Below, piece by piece: positions 62,600 through 64,000 of a DNA stretch of 64,000 bases. Within the stretch, counting starts at the first letter, position 1, and each line of letters opens with the position of its first letter. A program made the position numbers and the translations under genes. Below the pieces are notes generated by a model that saw only the letters and a program-made list of their open reading frames with translations, made no database searches and had not been told where the DNA came from. This stretch comes from Rhipicephalus microplus (taxonomy: Eukaryota > Arthropoda > Arachnida > Ixodida > Ixodidae): NCBI RefSeq assembly GCF_043290135.1, contig NC_134710.1, positions 136,732,155-136,796,154 on the forward strand. The letters are read 5' to 3'.

Positions 62600-63720
62600 C
62601 CGGCATCCAATCGTGACCTGAAAGACCAACAGTGCGGCCGATCCTTGCGGTCACACATAAAGCGGCAGCTGGGGAAGAAGGGAAGAAGACGAACCCAAGT
62701 GCTGTTTACGTTACCGGGGGCATTACTCGCTCGGGGCGCACGCCTTCCCCGCTCCTCGGTGCGGGGGCATGCAGGGAAGGGATAGAGGCCACTTCTTGTC
62801 ATTGCGTCGGCCAAACCCAATTACGAGGGGTGCTAGGCTGGCCACATTACCCGACGGGAAGTAGCCGCTATTAGCACTTGTGTAATCCGATTTGGTAACC
62901 CTAAGGCCTCCGGCACAGCCCCGCGCGGCCGTCCGGGCTCGAAGAGTGATCACCATTACAATGCGGTTAGCCTCTGCACAACGAGGGTCACTGGGATGAT
63001 TGGTAATGCAGGCCACGACTGGACACGGGCCGAACCAATCAGTAAGCTGCAGCCCACGCGGAAGAAACCGACTCGGCCAAAACATGAGATAATGGCTCTA
63101 TAAAAGAAGCATTGTGAGGCATGGCTTGGCGAAGCACCGTGTACACAGGCCCGTGCCGCCGGGGCATTCCAGCCGGATTTACGGCGCCGAATTCCTCGCT
63201 ATGCCCCCGACGACTCCGGCCCCGGGTTCATGGCTCACTGCATTATTGATACTCGCCCGTCTCCAAACATCGCTGCCGCACTGCTTTACCTGAAACTTGA
63301 GGGCGCAGACCAGTGCGGGCCTCTTACGCGCACACTCGTTCGGCTGCGCATAATCCTGGCTGCTGCCGGCGAAACTACGAAACTCGTGCACCGGCGCGGC
63401 TGTCTTCCAAATGGCTCATACGATTTCTGCCGCCTGCTTTTGCTCTTCGCCGAGAGCGTACATATACCTTCTGTTACTTGTCTCGCCGCCGCTCCGCAGA
63501 CGGTAATGTGCATGTAAGAAATCTCAACATTTGCTGCCGCTCCGAGCCTCGGACGCCAACCGTTCTGCGCGCGCTTTTTCGCCTTGCGCTTCCCTTGTTT
63601 CTAGATGGCTTGTTAGATTTTACAGCGAAAGCTGTTATGAGAGCACAACACGGCTCGCGTGCGCGCCGTATAGTAGCCCGCTGCTGCTGCCACCGCCGCC
63701 GGTGACCAACACCACTATCG
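62600..63720. other. GC/CpG-rich block, function unknown
   Basis: CpG-dense to the right end of the window, with frames up to 130 codons on both strands and no recognisable domain. Same character as the other seven blocks. Confidence 0.4.
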
Positions 63721-63754
63721 CACGAAATAGGAAAAAAAAAAACTCGGTAAATAA

Positions 63755-63850
63755 AATGCACCAATGACAAAATGGGTTTTGAACCCACGTCCCTCCCTTG
63801 CGTGCCAGCCCAGTATTATGTCACTTCAGCCAAGCCGGTGCTTTGAACTC
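63755..63850 (-). mobile_element. tRNA-like sequence, probably the head of a second SINE family
   Basis: On the minus strand: 'cttggctgaagtgac' (A-box-like) and, 40 bp later, 'gtgggttcaaaaccca', a T-arm with five paired bases and B-box. The ends do not form a proper acceptor stem and the anticodon arm is unclear, so it is not a functional tRNA gene. A T-rich stretch follows at 63732-63741 (plus A10). Different from Ruka in the sequence of both boxes. Confidence 0.5.
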
Positions 63851-64000
63851 CTTCGCAAACTGGCCTTAGGCAGGCTTCATGTCTGGAAAGGAATCCCGTT
63901 AATATGAGTAATAAAGTGTTTTAGAACAGCAAAAGGACAACCCGGTGTCACATAATGGGAATTGTGGAACGAGTAGGCTGTCGATTGATCCAACCATTTA

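Overview
This window looks like nuclear DNA from a hard tick (Ixodidae, probably a metastriate such as Rhipicephalus, Dermacentor or Haemaphysalis). The main evidence is a set of ten copies of a tRNA-derived SINE that matches the tick Ruka family as I know it: a tRNA-like head, the phrase 'gtgcacgttaaagaacc', and a tail reading 'ttttgggacgttaaacccc'. There are also LINE remnants of the CCHC-gag / APE endonuclease / RT / RNase H type common in tick genomes, a Penelope-like fragment, long microsatellites, and no bacterial gene organisation. I found no host protein-coding gene that I could name. The long open frames are either transposon remnants or translated simple repeats.

Layout. 0-7 kb: AT-rich DNA with an (ATG)n array, a 5'-truncated LINE RNase H region (2.2-3.4 kb, minus), a faint RT relic (4.3 kb) and a purine-rich minisatellite of about 100 bp period (5.9-6.5 kb). 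7-19 kb: several microsatellites, GC/CpG-rich blocks at about 7.8-8.7, 11.0-11.9, 12.5-13.5 and 16.6-17.5 kb, a LINE 3'-end fragment and three old SINE copies. 20-27 kb: two copies of a dispersed repeat with a hypervariable tetranucleotide slot, a Penelope-like insertion with 169-bp inverted arms and a 12-bp target duplication, and a dispersed AT-rich repeat whose sister copy is at 52.7 kb.

27.6-40.4 kb: two large dead LINEs of the same general group in opposite orientation. LINE-A (minus, 27.6-32.1 kb) has decayed active sites. LINE-B (plus, about 34.1-40.4 kb) is interrupted by a 1.25-kb foldback transposon whose removal with one TA restores the frame. 40.5-41.2 kb is CpG-rich. 43.2-45.1 kb: LINE-C (minus), a 5'-truncated RNase H/C-terminal LINE split by two SINEs, each with a clean target duplication. 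45-56 kb: a hAT-like terminus, a CpG-rich block, another SINE, a 65-70 bp minisatellite, a possible LTR-like segment, an RTE-type RT relic, and a candidate ETS-type promoter near 53.8 kb. 56-64 kb: a CpG-rich block, four copies of a short dispersed repeat, a young-looking SINE, a LINE 3' end, another CpG-rich block and a second kind of tRNA-like sequence at the right edge.

The window therefore records nested insertions (SINE into LINE, foldback into LINE, Penelope into unique DNA) around CpG-rich islands that may be regulatory or non-coding exons of genes lying mostly elsewhere. I do not see a new defence or metabolic system. The most informative signals are the precise nested insertions and the several uncharacterised repeat families.
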